A stretch of DNA of 5,069 nt from NCBI GenBank assembly GCA_027458945.1, contig DAIDOU010000219.1, positions 1 to 5,069 of the forward strand, given 5' to 3'. The notes below the pieces were generated by a model. It had not been told where the DNA came from. It saw only the letters and a program-made list of their open reading frames with translations, and made no database searches. This document shows positions 1 through 5,069 of the stretch, in pieces. This DNA comes from Acidobacteriota bacterium (GTDB taxonomy: Bacteria; Acidobacteriota; Thermoanaerobaculia; Thermoanaerobaculales; Thermoanaerobaculaceae). Within the stretch, counting starts at the first letter, position 1. Every line of letters starts with the position of its first letter. The position numbers and the translations under genes are program-made.

Positions 1-198
1 GTCGGCTGGACCACCCTCGACGGCCACGACTGGTTCCTGATCAAGGACTCGGCGCGCTCCTCGCGCTGGGGCAAGTTCGACGGCTACTACTTCTACCGCG
101 ACGACTACGTGCGCCTGAAGATGCTCACGTTCGTCGTGCACAAGGATGCGGTTCGCGATCTGCTGGCGAAGTTCGCGCCGGCACAGCCGACGCCGTGA
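1..198 (+). CDS. C1-family (bleomycin hydrolase/aminopeptidase C-like) cysteine peptidase, 3' end only
   Basis: The reading frame is open from the first base to TGA at 196-198 and gives the last 65 residues of a protein whose start lies outside the window. The segment WFLIKDSARSSRWGKFDGYY followed by FYRDDYVRLKMLTFVVHKDA resembles the C-terminal part of papain-fold C1 peptidases of the bleomycin hydrolase type. There, a 'W-x-(V/I)-(K/E)-N-S-W-G' strand carries the catalytic Asn, a G-Y-(F/Y) strand follows, and the chain ends in a short helix. Such enzymes are usually aminopeptidases or endopeptidases acting on peptides; the substrate cannot be inferred. The residue aligned by eye with the catalytic Asn is Asp (codon 46-48). 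The catalytic Cys and His would lie upstream and cannot be checked. The M23 gene begins 34 bases downstream on the same strand, so the two may be co-transcribed. Family assignment rests on a short tail and is moderately sure. Confidence 0.7.
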   Translation, partial: VGWTTLDGHDWFLIKDSARSSRWGKFDGYYFYRDDYVRLKMLTFVVHKDAVRDLLAKFAPAQPTP

Positions 199-220
199 AG
201 TGGCCCCAGGCGGCGCCGCG

Positions 221-224
221 GGAG
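221..224 (+). promoter_or_regulatory. Shine-Dalgarno site deciding the M23 peptidase start
   Basis: GGAG lies 8 bases before the GTG at 233. Other in-frame candidates, ATG 146 (inside the upstream peptidase gene) and GTG 200, have no comparable purine-rich site, so GTG 233 is preferred. Confidence 0.6.
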
Positions 225-232
225 ATGACATC

Positions 233-1618
233 GTGCCGATAGCATCGTTGGGAGAGCGTTCCCGCGGCCGCGGCCGGCTGCTTCTCGTGATGGTCGCGCT
301 CGCGGTCGTCGGTCTGGCAGCCTGGGGCGCCTTGCGCCGCGGGCCGGCGCCGTCCGTCGTGATCACGGGCGACCACGAGGCGATCGGCCCCGCCACCCGG
401 ATCACGGCGCACTTCTCCGAGCCGTCCGGCGGTCTCGGGGCGATCAGGCTCGAGCTCGTCCAGGGCGAGCGCTCGGTGATGCTCGCCGAACGTCGGTTCG
501 CGCGCGGCGGGGCGTTTTCGCCGTTCCGGAGCCCCCGCACCGCCGAGGCCGACCTGACCGCGACCGTCGGGCGCTCCGCCCAGGCGTGGTTGCAGGAGGG
601 CGAGGCGACGGTGCGGGCGACCGCGGACCGGATGGCCGGGCCGCTGCGCTCGCACGCGCCGGTGGTGGTGGAGAAGAAGATGGCCGTGCTGCTGCGGCCG
701 CCGCGTCTCGAGCTCCTCTCCCGGCAGCACTACGTCCGCCAGGGCGGCTGCGGCGTCGTGGTGTTTCGCGTCGGTGACGGCGTGGTGAGCTCCGGAGTCC
801 GGGCCGGAGACACGGTGTCGCTCTCGTTCCCGCTGCCGGGAGGCGGGCCCGGCGAGCGGTTCGCCCTCTTCGCCATTCCGTGGGAGCTCGACGACGTCGG
901 CCAGGTGCGTCTGTTCGCCGAAGACGCCGCCGGCAACCGCAGCGAGCTGCCGTTCGTGGACCTCTTCAAGAAGGCGCCGCCGAAGAGCGACACGATCGAG
1001 CTCTCCGACGCGTTCCTCGAGCGCGTCGTGCCGGCGATCGCCAGCCAGACGCCGGGGTTCGACGCCAGCGGCTCGCTGCTCGACCAGTACCTGCGCATCA
1101 ACGGTAAGGAGCGGCAGGAGGTGCTCGCGAAGATCGCCGCGATCGCCAAGAACACCGAGTCGGCGTTCCTCTGGCGCGGGGCGTTCCTGCAGATGCCGGA
1201 CACGCAGCGGCGGGCGGGGTTCGCCGAGAGCCGGACCTACCTGTACCAGGGCCGCGCGGTGGACCACCAGACGCACCTCGGCCTCGATCTCGCGTCGACC
1301 GAGCACGCGCCGGTGCCGGCGGCCAACTCGGGGCGGGTCGTGTTCGCCGGCTGGCTCGTGATCTACGGCAACGCCGTGATCATCGACCACGGCTACGGGC
1401 TGATGAGCCTGTACGGGCACATGTCCTCGATCTCGGTCAAGCCCGGCGACGTGGTCGCCAAGGGGCAGCAGATCGGGAACAGCGGCTCGACCGGTCTGGC
1501 CGGTGGCGATCACCTCCACCTCGAGATCTTCGTCCAGGGGAAGTCGGTCGATCCGCTCGAGTGGCTGGACGAGCACTGGATCCGCGACAACATCGCCAGC
1601 AAGGTCAAGCTCCCTTGA
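233..1618 (+). CDS. Membrane-anchored M23 (LytM/NlpD-type) peptidoglycan metallopeptidase
   Basis: This 461-residue protein is a probable zinc endopeptidase that cuts peptide cross-links in peptidoglycan outside the cytoplasmic membrane. Residues 16-34 form one hydrophobic segment after a short Arg-rich N-terminus, which suggests a signal anchor with the rest of the protein outside. Residues about 40-245 look like two beta-rich (Ig-like) regions; the second ends in EDAAGNR (230-236), typical of such folds. A more helical linker (about 250-330) follows. The M23 domain (about 340-440) has the zinc ligands H348 and D352 (HLGLD), catalytic-site H396 (YGH), and H427-L-H429. The set is complete, so the enzyme is predicted to be active. 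The C-terminus (PLEWLDEHWIRDNI) matches, from memory, a widespread family in Geobacter-like and related bacteria. The GTG start is chosen for its Shine-Dalgarno site and for not overlapping the upstream gene. It may be co-transcribed with the C1 peptidase gene. A direct role in division is not shown. Confidence 0.92.
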   Translation: MPIASLGERSRGRGRLLLVMVALAVVGLAAWGALRRGPAPSVVITGDHEAIGPATRITAHFSEPSGGLGAIRLELVQGERSVMLAERRFARGGAFSPFRSPRTAEADLTATVGRSAQAWLQEGEATVRATADRMAGPLRSHAPVVVEKKMAVLLRPPRLELLSRQHYVRQGGCGVVVFRVGDGVVSSGVRAGDTVSLSFPLPGGGPGERFALFAIPWELDDVGQVRLFAEDAAGNRSELPFVDLFKKAPPKSDTIELSDAFLERVVPAIASQTPGFDASGSLLDQYLRINGKERQEVLAKIAAIAKNTESAFLWRGAFLQMPDTQRRAGFAESRTYLYQGRAVDHQTHLGLDLASTEHAPVPAANSGRVVFAGWLVIYGNAVIIDHGYGLMSLYGHMSSISVKPGDVVAKGQQIGNSGSTGLAGGDHLHLEIFVQGKSVDPLEWLDEHWIRDNIASKVKLP

Positions 1619-1652
1619 GGACAGGGGTCCGGGCACAGGGCACCGGAACGAC

Positions 1653-1680
1653 GTGGTCCGCGGTCAGTGGTCCGTGGTCC
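1653..1680. repeat. Heptanucleotide short tandem repeat, four units
   Basis: Four adjacent 7-base units are seen: GTGGTCC, GCGGTCA, GTGGTCC, GTGGTCC. Units 1, 3 and 4 are identical and unit 2 differs at two positions. The array fills part of the 98-base gap after the M23 gene and ends about 24 bases before the -10-like box of the thioesterase gene. It has no long open frame of its own and no clear hairpin. It resembles the short tandemly repeated repetitive sequences with 7-base periods known from cyanobacteria and other bacteria. Function is unknown. Confidence 0.75.
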
Positions 1681-1704
1681 GGTGGCGCCGGCGTGGCGGG
1701 CGGG

Positions 1705-1710
1705 TAGACT
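1705..1710 (+). promoter_or_regulatory. Putative -10 element of a leaderless thioesterase transcript
   Basis: TAGACT matches the -10 pattern TAnnnT and is followed by exactly six bases (CGCAGC) and then the ATG at 1717. Transcription would therefore start at or next to the start codon. There is no Shine-Dalgarno site before this ATG and no good -35 hexamer about 17 bases upstream. The zinc-ribbon gene downstream shows the same geometry. Confidence 0.5.
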
Positions 1711-1716
1711 CGCAGC

Positions 1717-2184
1717 ATGAGCGAGGAGCAGAGTCTCCAGGAGCGCTACGCGCCCGCGACCCGGTGCTTCGGCTGCGGGCCGGCCAACCCCGACGGGTTG
1801 CGGATCCGAAGCTTCGCGCGCGGCGGCGAGGTCGTCTGCGTGTGGACGCCCGAGCGGCGCCACGAGGCGTTCGACGGTGCCCTCAACGGCGGGATCATCG
1901 GGACGCTGTTCGACTGTCACTGCAACTGGACCGCGGCGCTTCACCTGATGGTCGCAAACGGGTTGAGCGCACCGCCGTGCACCGTGACGGCGGAGTACCG
2001 TGTCGTGCTCAGGCGGCCGACCTCGTCGCGCGGCCCGGTCACCGTGCGCTCGCGCGTCGTCGAGGCGAGCACAGATCGCGCCGTGGTCGAGGGCGTGCTG
2101 GAGAGCGGCGGCGCGGTGACGGCCACGTGCCGCGGCGTCTTCGTCGCGGTGCGGGAGGGTCACCCCGCGTTCCACCGCTGGTGA
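1717..2184 (+). CDS. PaaI-family hotdog-fold thioesterase (4HBT superfamily)
   Basis: This protein of 155 residues is the usual size for a single hotdog domain. The N-terminal CFGCGPANPDGLRIRSF (17-33) is a signature of many PaaI-like thioesterases. The central helix segment LNGGIIGTLFDCH (56-68) matches the H-G-G-x(6)-D region of the family, with the first His replaced by Asn (N57-G58-G59) and the acidic D66 kept. The TAEYRVVLRRPTSSRGPVTV stretch and the strands after it complete the beta sheet. Such enzymes hydrolyse acyl-CoA thioesters in the cytoplasm, usually as tetramers; the acyl group cannot be read from the sequence. Several extra Cys (C41, C67, C69) sit near the core. The gene probably has its own promoter and a leaderless start rather than belonging to the M23 transcript. 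The family call is firm; the substrate is unknown and there is no clear link to the neighbours. Confidence 0.88.
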   Translation: MSEEQSLQERYAPATRCFGCGPANPDGLRIRSFARGGEVVCVWTPERRHEAFDGALNGGIIGTLFDCHCNWTAALHLMVANGLSAPPCTVTAEYRVVLRRPTSSRGPVTVRSRVVEASTDRAVVEGVLESGGAVTATCRGVFVAVREGHPAFHRW

Positions 2185-2236
2185 CGCTGCGCCCGGGCGG
2201 ACCGGTCGCGGCGCCGCGCACGCTCCGTGGCTGTGC

Positions 2237-2242
2237 TATAAC
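2237..2242 (+). promoter_or_regulatory. -10 element of a leaderless zinc-ribbon transcript
   Basis: TATAAC, a near-consensus -10 hexamer, stands out as an AT-rich island in very GC-rich sequence. It is followed by six bases (GGCGCC, itself a palindrome) and the ATG at 2249. No Shine-Dalgarno site is present and no convincing -35 box is seen around 2214-2219. The spacing is identical to that before the thioesterase gene. Confidence 0.65.
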
Positions 2243-2248
2243 GGCGCC

Positions 2249-2713
2249 ATGTCCGACCGCAAGTACCGGCACAGCGGCTACCAGGACGAGGAGCGCCGCG
2301 AGCCGCGCCAAGAGAGCCAGCGGCCGGGCGACCGCGGGCCGCGCGAGCGTCCCGAGGGCCCGCGCGGCCGCGGTCTCGGCGCGCCGACGGTGACCGTGTT
2401 CCGCTGCCGGATCTGCGGCACCCGGCAGCGGCTCGAGGGCACGGTCGCCCTCGATGCCGTGTGCGCCAGTTGCGGCAACGACCTGCACACGTGCTCCAAC
2501 TGCATCCACTTCGACACCTCGCGTCCCAAGGAGTGCCGCAAGCCGGTCCCCGAGCGCGTCACCAACAAGAGCCGGCGCAACACCTGCGAGCTGATGACCC
2601 CGAACACGGTGCAGGAGTTCGCCTCCGACCGGCCGTCGCCGGCGGCGGCCGCGGAGGGGCCCTCGTCCGGTTCGCGGGCGGCGTTCGACGCGCTGTTCAA
2701 CAAGACGAAGTAG
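2249..2713 (+). CDS. Uncharacterised eight-cysteine zinc-ribbon protein
   Basis: I do not recognise a named family for this 154-residue protein. Residues 1-46 are very hydrophilic and rich in Arg, Glu, Gly and Pro, and are probably disordered. Residues 51-76 form a zinc ribbon with C53-x2-C56 and C72-x2-C75 (RCRICG and CASCGN). A second group follows at once: C82-x2-C85 (CSNCIHFD), C96 (ECRKPV) and C113 (NTCELM), likely a second four-Cys metal site. The tail (about 125-145) is rich in Ala, Pro and Ser and ends in a short, possibly helical AAFDALFNK segment. There is no signal peptide or membrane segment, so it should be cytoplasmic. Zinc ribbons with basic tails often bind nucleic acid or protein, but no function can be assigned. 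The even spacing of Cys pairs, the -10 box at the start and the coding-like composition support a real gene. It converges with ftsZ, so it is not in that operon. It could also bind an Fe-S cluster. Confidence 0.87.
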   Translation: MSDRKYRHSGYQDEERREPRQESQRPGDRGPRERPEGPRGRGLGAPTVTVFRCRICGTRQRLEGTVALDAVCASCGNDLHTCSNCIHFDTSRPKECRKPVPERVTNKSRRNTCELMTPNTVQEFASDRPSPAAAAEGPSSGSRAAFDALFNKTK

Positions 2714-2779
2714 CCCCGCCGTACGCCTGCGCGCTCGATGAGGGCACGCTGCCAGCTCCGGGATGGGCAGCGCGGCGGC

Positions 2780-2793
2780 GGTGTCGCGACACC
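2780..2793. repeat. Perfect 14-base palindrome in the convergent gap
   Basis: GGTGTCGCGACACC is an exact inverted repeat with no loop. It lies 66 bases after the zinc-ribbon stop and 78 bases beyond the ftsZ stop. It could be a protein-binding site or part of a termination structure; by chance such palindromes are not rare in GC-rich DNA. No promoter is near it. Confidence 0.45.
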
Positions 2794-2809
2794 TGGGGCG
2801 CGGTGGGCG

Positions 2810-2851
2810 CGACCCCGGGGGCGCCGGGAGGTGGGTGGCGCCCCGGGGTCG
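2810..2851. terminator. Long GC hairpin between convergent genes, possible bidirectional terminator
   Basis: The left arm 2810-2825 (C plus GACCCCGGGGGCGCC) pairs with the right arm 2837-2851 (GGCGCCCCGGGGTC plus G), giving about 15 base pairs with one bulged G and an 11-base loop. It sits 20 bases beyond the ftsZ stop (2872) and about 96 bases beyond the zinc-ribbon stop, so it could end both transcripts. Neither side has a run of T, so it is not a canonical intrinsic terminator. It may act as a 3' end stabiliser or with Rho. The rest of the 158-base gap shows only the palindrome at 2780-2793. Confidence 0.5.
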
Positions 2852-2871
2852 GTGGTGCGGCCCGCGACCGC

Positions 2872-4050
2872 TCAGTCCATCTGGCGGCGCAGGTACGTCG
2901 GTGTATCCAGCTCGGAGAACCCGACGTTGACGCCGTAGTCGGTCGGCAAGTTCGCCGGCAGGTACGGACTCGCCGACTCGGCCTGCTTCTCCGACCGCGG
3001 GGCCTCGCGCGGGAGCGGGCGCTCGGCCGCGCGCGCCGGCCGGTCCTCGGCGGTCGCCCCGAAACCGGTGGCGATGACCGTGACCTGGATCCGCGACTCG
3101 AGCTCGTCGCGCTGCCCGTAGCCGAACAGGAACAGGCAGTCGGGGGAGCAGCGCTTGGCGATGTACTCGGCGGCATCGTTGATCTCGGCGATCGTCGTGT
3201 CGCGCCCGCCGATGAAGTTCACCAGCACCCGCTGGGCGCCCTCGAGCGAGGCCTCCTCGAGCAACGGCGAGGAGAACGCCTGCTGCGCCGCTTCGATGGC
3301 GCGGTGCTCGCCCTGGCCCTGGCCGATGCCCATCAACGCCATCCCGCCGCCGCGCATCACCGTCTCGACGTCGGCAAAGTCGCGGTTGATGATCCCGGTC
3401 TCGTTGATGATGTCCGAGATCCCCTCGACGCCGTGGCGCAGCGCCTCGTCGGCGAGCTGGAACGCCTCCTCCACCGACACCTGAGGCCCGACCATCTGGA
3501 GCAGGCGCGAGTTCGGCACCGTGATCAAGGTGTCCACGCACGTGCGCAGCTCCTCGATCCCCTTGTCGGCGATGCGCGCTTTGCGAGAGCCCTCGAAGGC
3601 GAACGGCTTGGTGACCACCGCGACCGTGAGGGCGCCCGCGTCGCGGGCGAGGTTGCCGATCACCGGCGCCGCGCCCGTACCGGTGCCGCCGCCCATGCCC
3701 GCGGCGATGAAGACCATGTCGGCGCCCTCGATGCACTCGATGAGTTCCTCGGTGCGGTCGAGCGCGGCGCGGTTGGCGGCCTCGGGATCGCAGCCGGCGC
3801 CGAGCGCCTTGCCGCGCGAGTTCGGGGTCACGAGCTGGAGACGCACCCCCGCCCGGCTCGCGCGCAGCGCCTGACCGTCGGTGTTCACCGCGATGAACTC
3901 GACGCCCTTGATGCCGGCGGCGATCATGCGGTTCACCGCGTTGCAGCCACCGCCGCCGACGCCCACGACCTTGATCAGGGCCGGCGAGGACTCGTCGGCG
4001 ATGGTGATCGTGGGGTTCGAACCGCCCTTCGAATCGTCAAACGTGATCAC
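2872..4050 (-). CDS. ftsZ: Cell division protein FtsZ
   Basis: This 392-residue tubulin-like GTPase polymerises at mid-cell to form the Z-ring. The nucleotide-binding glycine segment GVGGGGCNAVNRMI is at 30-43, the tubulin signature GGGTGTG at 120-126, and the T7 loop NRDFAD at 222-227 with catalytic Asp224 and Asp227. The globular domain ends near VTVIATGFG. A Pro/Ala/Glu/Arg-rich linker follows, then the C-terminal peptide LDTPTYLRRQMD (381-392), close to the LDIPAFLRKQAD of E. coli that binds FtsA. The T3-loop region is divergent: ALGAGCDPEAANRAA (82-96) stands where most FtsZ proteins have GLGAG-x-x-P-(E)-(V/I)-G. The GTG start overlaps the ftsA stop by four bases (GTGA) and has a strong Shine-Dalgarno site; the open frame upstream of it overlaps ftsA and is not used. 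No lpxC follows; the next gene is convergent. Identity is certain. Confidence 0.98.
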   Translation of the reverse strand: MITFDDSKGGSNPTITIADESSPALIKVVGVGGGGCNAVNRMIAAGIKGVEFIAVNTDGQALRASRAGVRLQLVTPNSRGKALGAGCDPEAANRAALDRTEELIECIEGADMVFIAAGMGGGTGTGAAPVIGNLARDAGALTVAVVTKPFAFEGSRKARIADKGIEELRTCVDTLITVPNSRLLQMVGPQVSVEEAFQLADEALRHGVEGISDIINETGIINRDFADVETVMRGGGMALMGIGQGQGEHRAIEAAQQAFSSPLLEEASLEGAQRVLVNFIGGRDTTIAEINDAAEYIAKRCSPDCLFLFGYGQRDELESRIQVTVIATGFGATAEDRPARAAERPLPREAPRSEKQAESASPYLPANLPTDYGVNVGFSELDTPTYLRRQMD

Positions 4051-5069
4051 AATCCACCTCCCCTTTTCGCAAGAACCTTGCGTGAAATTCGTGTCCACAA
4101 CCCTTCGCGGCGCCGCCTCTCGCGCACCTGCGGCACCGCGGCCGGGAGCAAGAGGCTGCGTCCATGCACGAGCAGCCCGACGGCCACGGCCGGCGAGCGC
4201 GCAGGCAATTCCGAGCTCGCGAGCAGGTGCGTGGCGTCCGGGACGCCTTCCAGGTCGCCGAGCCGCGCCCGCTTGACGAAGACCTCTTCCGCGAGGGCGG
4301 CAAGCCCTTCGAGGTGGGCGCCGCCGCCCGAGAGCACGACGCCGGTGCACGGCGCGTCCTGCGGAATCTGGCGCCACACCTCGGCGGCGATCAGCTCGAA
4401 CGTCTCCTGCATGCGCAGGCGGATGGTCTTGCACAGCTCGCGGCGCGAGATCACGTGCGTGCCGCGCCCTTCGATCGTCGGGACCGAGATCGTCTCCTCC
4501 TCCCCGACGTCCCCGAGGAGCATCGTGCCGGCCTCGCGCTTGGCCTTCTCCGCCCCGGCCGCCGTCGTCTGAAAGCGGTGCACGAGGTCGTCGTTGATCT
4601 TGTTGCCGCCGATCGGGAAGCTGCCGGATGCGAGGAGCTTGTCGCCGGAGTACGCCGCATAGCTGGTCGTGCCGTAGCCGATGTCGATCACGATCGCGCC
4701 CAGCCGGCGCTCGTCGGCGGTCAGCGTGGCGTCGGCGGCGGCGACCGGGGCGAAGAGGAACTCCTCCACCGCGAGACCGGCCTCGTTGATCGCCTTCTCG
4801 ATGGTGCGGACCGGGCTCTCCTGGCAGGTGAGCACGTAGGCGTCCACCGCCAACTGCCGCCCGACCATCGCCTGAGGGTCGAGGAGGCCGTCCTGGTCGT
4901 CGAGAGCGTAGGTCGGCGACACGACGTTGAGGACGGTGTGACCCGCGGGGAGGGGCTGCCGGCGTACGGCGTCGTGCAGCGTCTCCAGGTCGGCCATCGT
5001 CACCTCGCGCTGGCGCGCGCCCATGGAGATCGCGGCGCGCGTGAGCCGCCCGCTGATGAAGATACCGGC
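4047..5069 (-). CDS. ftsA: Cell division protein FtsA, 5' end missing
   Basis: FtsA is an actin-like ATPase that binds the FtsZ tail and ties the Z-ring to the membrane. The frame stays open to the window edge (340 residues seen); compared with about 420 in E. coli, some 80 N-terminal residues are missing. The ATG at 5024 is internal, since codons 5025-5069 (AGIFISGRLTRAA) continue the FtsA-like SHS2/1C domain. The segment LNVVSPTYALDDQDGLLDP corresponds to the usual 'LHVLPQ-x-(Y/F)-x-(L/I)-D-x-Q' motif. A phosphate-binding DIGYGTTS lies at 4662-4685 and the adenosine motif LSGGGAHLEG at 4305-4334. The C-terminus ends in an amphipathic, basic helix LWTRISRKVLAKRGGGL (4050-4100), the membrane-targeting sequence. 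Its TGA (4049-4047) overlaps the ftsZ start, implying translational coupling that would keep the FtsA:FtsZ ratio steady. The 1C motif differs from textbook proteins, but the family is clear. Confidence 0.95.
   Translation of the reverse strand, partial: AGIFISGRLTRAAISMGARQREVTMADLETLHDAVRRQPLPAGHTVLNVVSPTYALDDQDGLLDPQAMVGRQLAVDAYVLTCQESPVRTIEKAINEAGLAVEEFLFAPVAAADATLTADERRLGAIVIDIGYGTTSYAAYSGDKLLASGSFPIGGNKINDDLVHRFQTTAAGAEKAKREAGTMLLGDVGEEETISVPTIEGRGTHVISRRELCKTIRLRMQETFELIAAEVWRQIPQDAPCTGVVLSGGGAHLEGLAALAEEVFVKRARLGDLEGVPDATHLLASSELPARSPAVAVGLLVHGRSLLLPAAVPQVRERRRREGLWTRISRKVLAKRGGGL
4054..4065 (-). promoter_or_regulatory. Strong Shine-Dalgarno site for ftsZ, inside the ftsA 3' end
   Basis: Read on the minus strand the site is AAGGGGAGGTGG, with its GGAGG core 6 bases before the GTG at 4050. 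It encodes the last Lys-Arg-Gly-Gly residues of FtsA, so the ftsA tail and the ftsZ ribosome site share sequence. This fixes GTG 4050 as the ftsZ start. Confidence 0.8.

Noticed and set aside
8..14. GGACCAC (reverse complement of the heptamer) near the left edge, also at 1261-1267
   Set aside because: These are single copies within coding sequence and fit chance in GC-rich DNA.
146..232. Longer M23 protein starting at ATG 146 or GTG 200
   Set aside because: ATG 146 lies inside the upstream peptidase gene and neither has a Shine-Dalgarno site; the added residues are Arg-rich and precede an already complete signal anchor.
125..1636. Minus-strand open frame of 503 codons opposite the M23 gene
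   Set aside because: It is a shadow of the M23 gene caused by GC-rich third positions; the translation is rich in Arg, Pro and His without domains, while the plus strand has a complete M23 active site.
1619..1716. A rho-independent terminator after the M23 gene
   Set aside because: No stem-loop followed by a T-run is seen; the gap holds the heptamer array and the -10 box instead.
2039..3736. Minus-strand open frame of 565 codons overlapping ftsZ
   Set aside because: It lies out of frame with ftsZ, has Arg/Gly/His-rich low-complexity translation and spans the likely terminator.
4051..4434. N-terminal extension of ftsZ from an ATG at 4434
   Set aside because: It would lie wholly inside ftsA in another frame, and the extension has no FtsZ similarity; the strong Shine-Dalgarno site and GTG at 4050 give a normal FtsZ N-terminus.
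2461..4572. Plus-strand open frame of 703 codons across the zinc-ribbon gene, ftsZ and ftsA
   Set aside because: It runs opposite two certain genes and overlaps a third, and its product is low-complexity Arg/Ala/Leu-rich sequence with no recognisable domain.

Overview
This window is GC-rich bacterial chromosome. It holds six protein genes and no sign of mobile elements, CRISPR, tRNA or rRNA. The right half (2872-5069, minus strand) is the distal end of a division and cell-wall (dcw) cluster: ftsA (5' end beyond the window) followed by ftsZ. The two are joined by a 4-base GTGA stop/start overlap. The left half carries four plus-strand genes that converge on ftsZ: the 3' end of a C1-type (bleomycin-hydrolase-like) peptidase gene, a membrane-anchored M23 peptidoglycan endopeptidase, a PaaI-type hotdog thioesterase, and an uncharacterised eight-cysteine zinc-ribbon protein.

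Organism: the bias to G/C at third codon positions, the standard FtsZ C-terminal peptide and the FtsA membrane helix point to an ordinary bacterium with FtsA-anchored Z-rings. ftsZ is the last gene of the cluster here and no lpxC follows it, unlike in many gamma-proteobacteria. The C1 peptidase tail, the M23 architecture and the -10-N6-ATG starts fit an uncultivated, GC-rich soil or sediment lineage (Acidobacteriota, Methylomirabilota/Rokubacteria, Myxococcota or similar). This is inference at low confidence; the phylum cannot be settled from this window alone.

Layout: 1-198 C1 peptidase tail; 34-base gap with a Shine-Dalgarno site; 233-1618 M23 peptidase; 98-base gap with a 7-base tandem repeat (1653-1680) and a -10-like hexamer; 1717-2184 thioesterase; 64-base gap with a TATAAC -10 box; 2249-2713 zinc-ribbon protein; 158-base convergent gap with a perfect 14-base palindrome and a long GC hairpin; 2872-4050 ftsZ; 4047-5069 ftsA.

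How they work together: FtsA tethers FtsZ filaments to the membrane to form the division ring. The M23 enzyme may cut peptidoglycan cross-links, perhaps in the same broad process, but a functional link is only suggested by proximity. The thioesterase and zinc-ribbon genes each appear to have their own leaderless promoter with identical geometry, whereas the genes preceded by a same-strand gene (M23, ftsZ) use Shine-Dalgarno sites. I do not see a clearly new multi-gene system. The best leads are the orphan zinc-ribbon protein, the paired leaderless starts, the heptanucleotide repeat, and the divergent nucleotide-binding segment of FtsZ.
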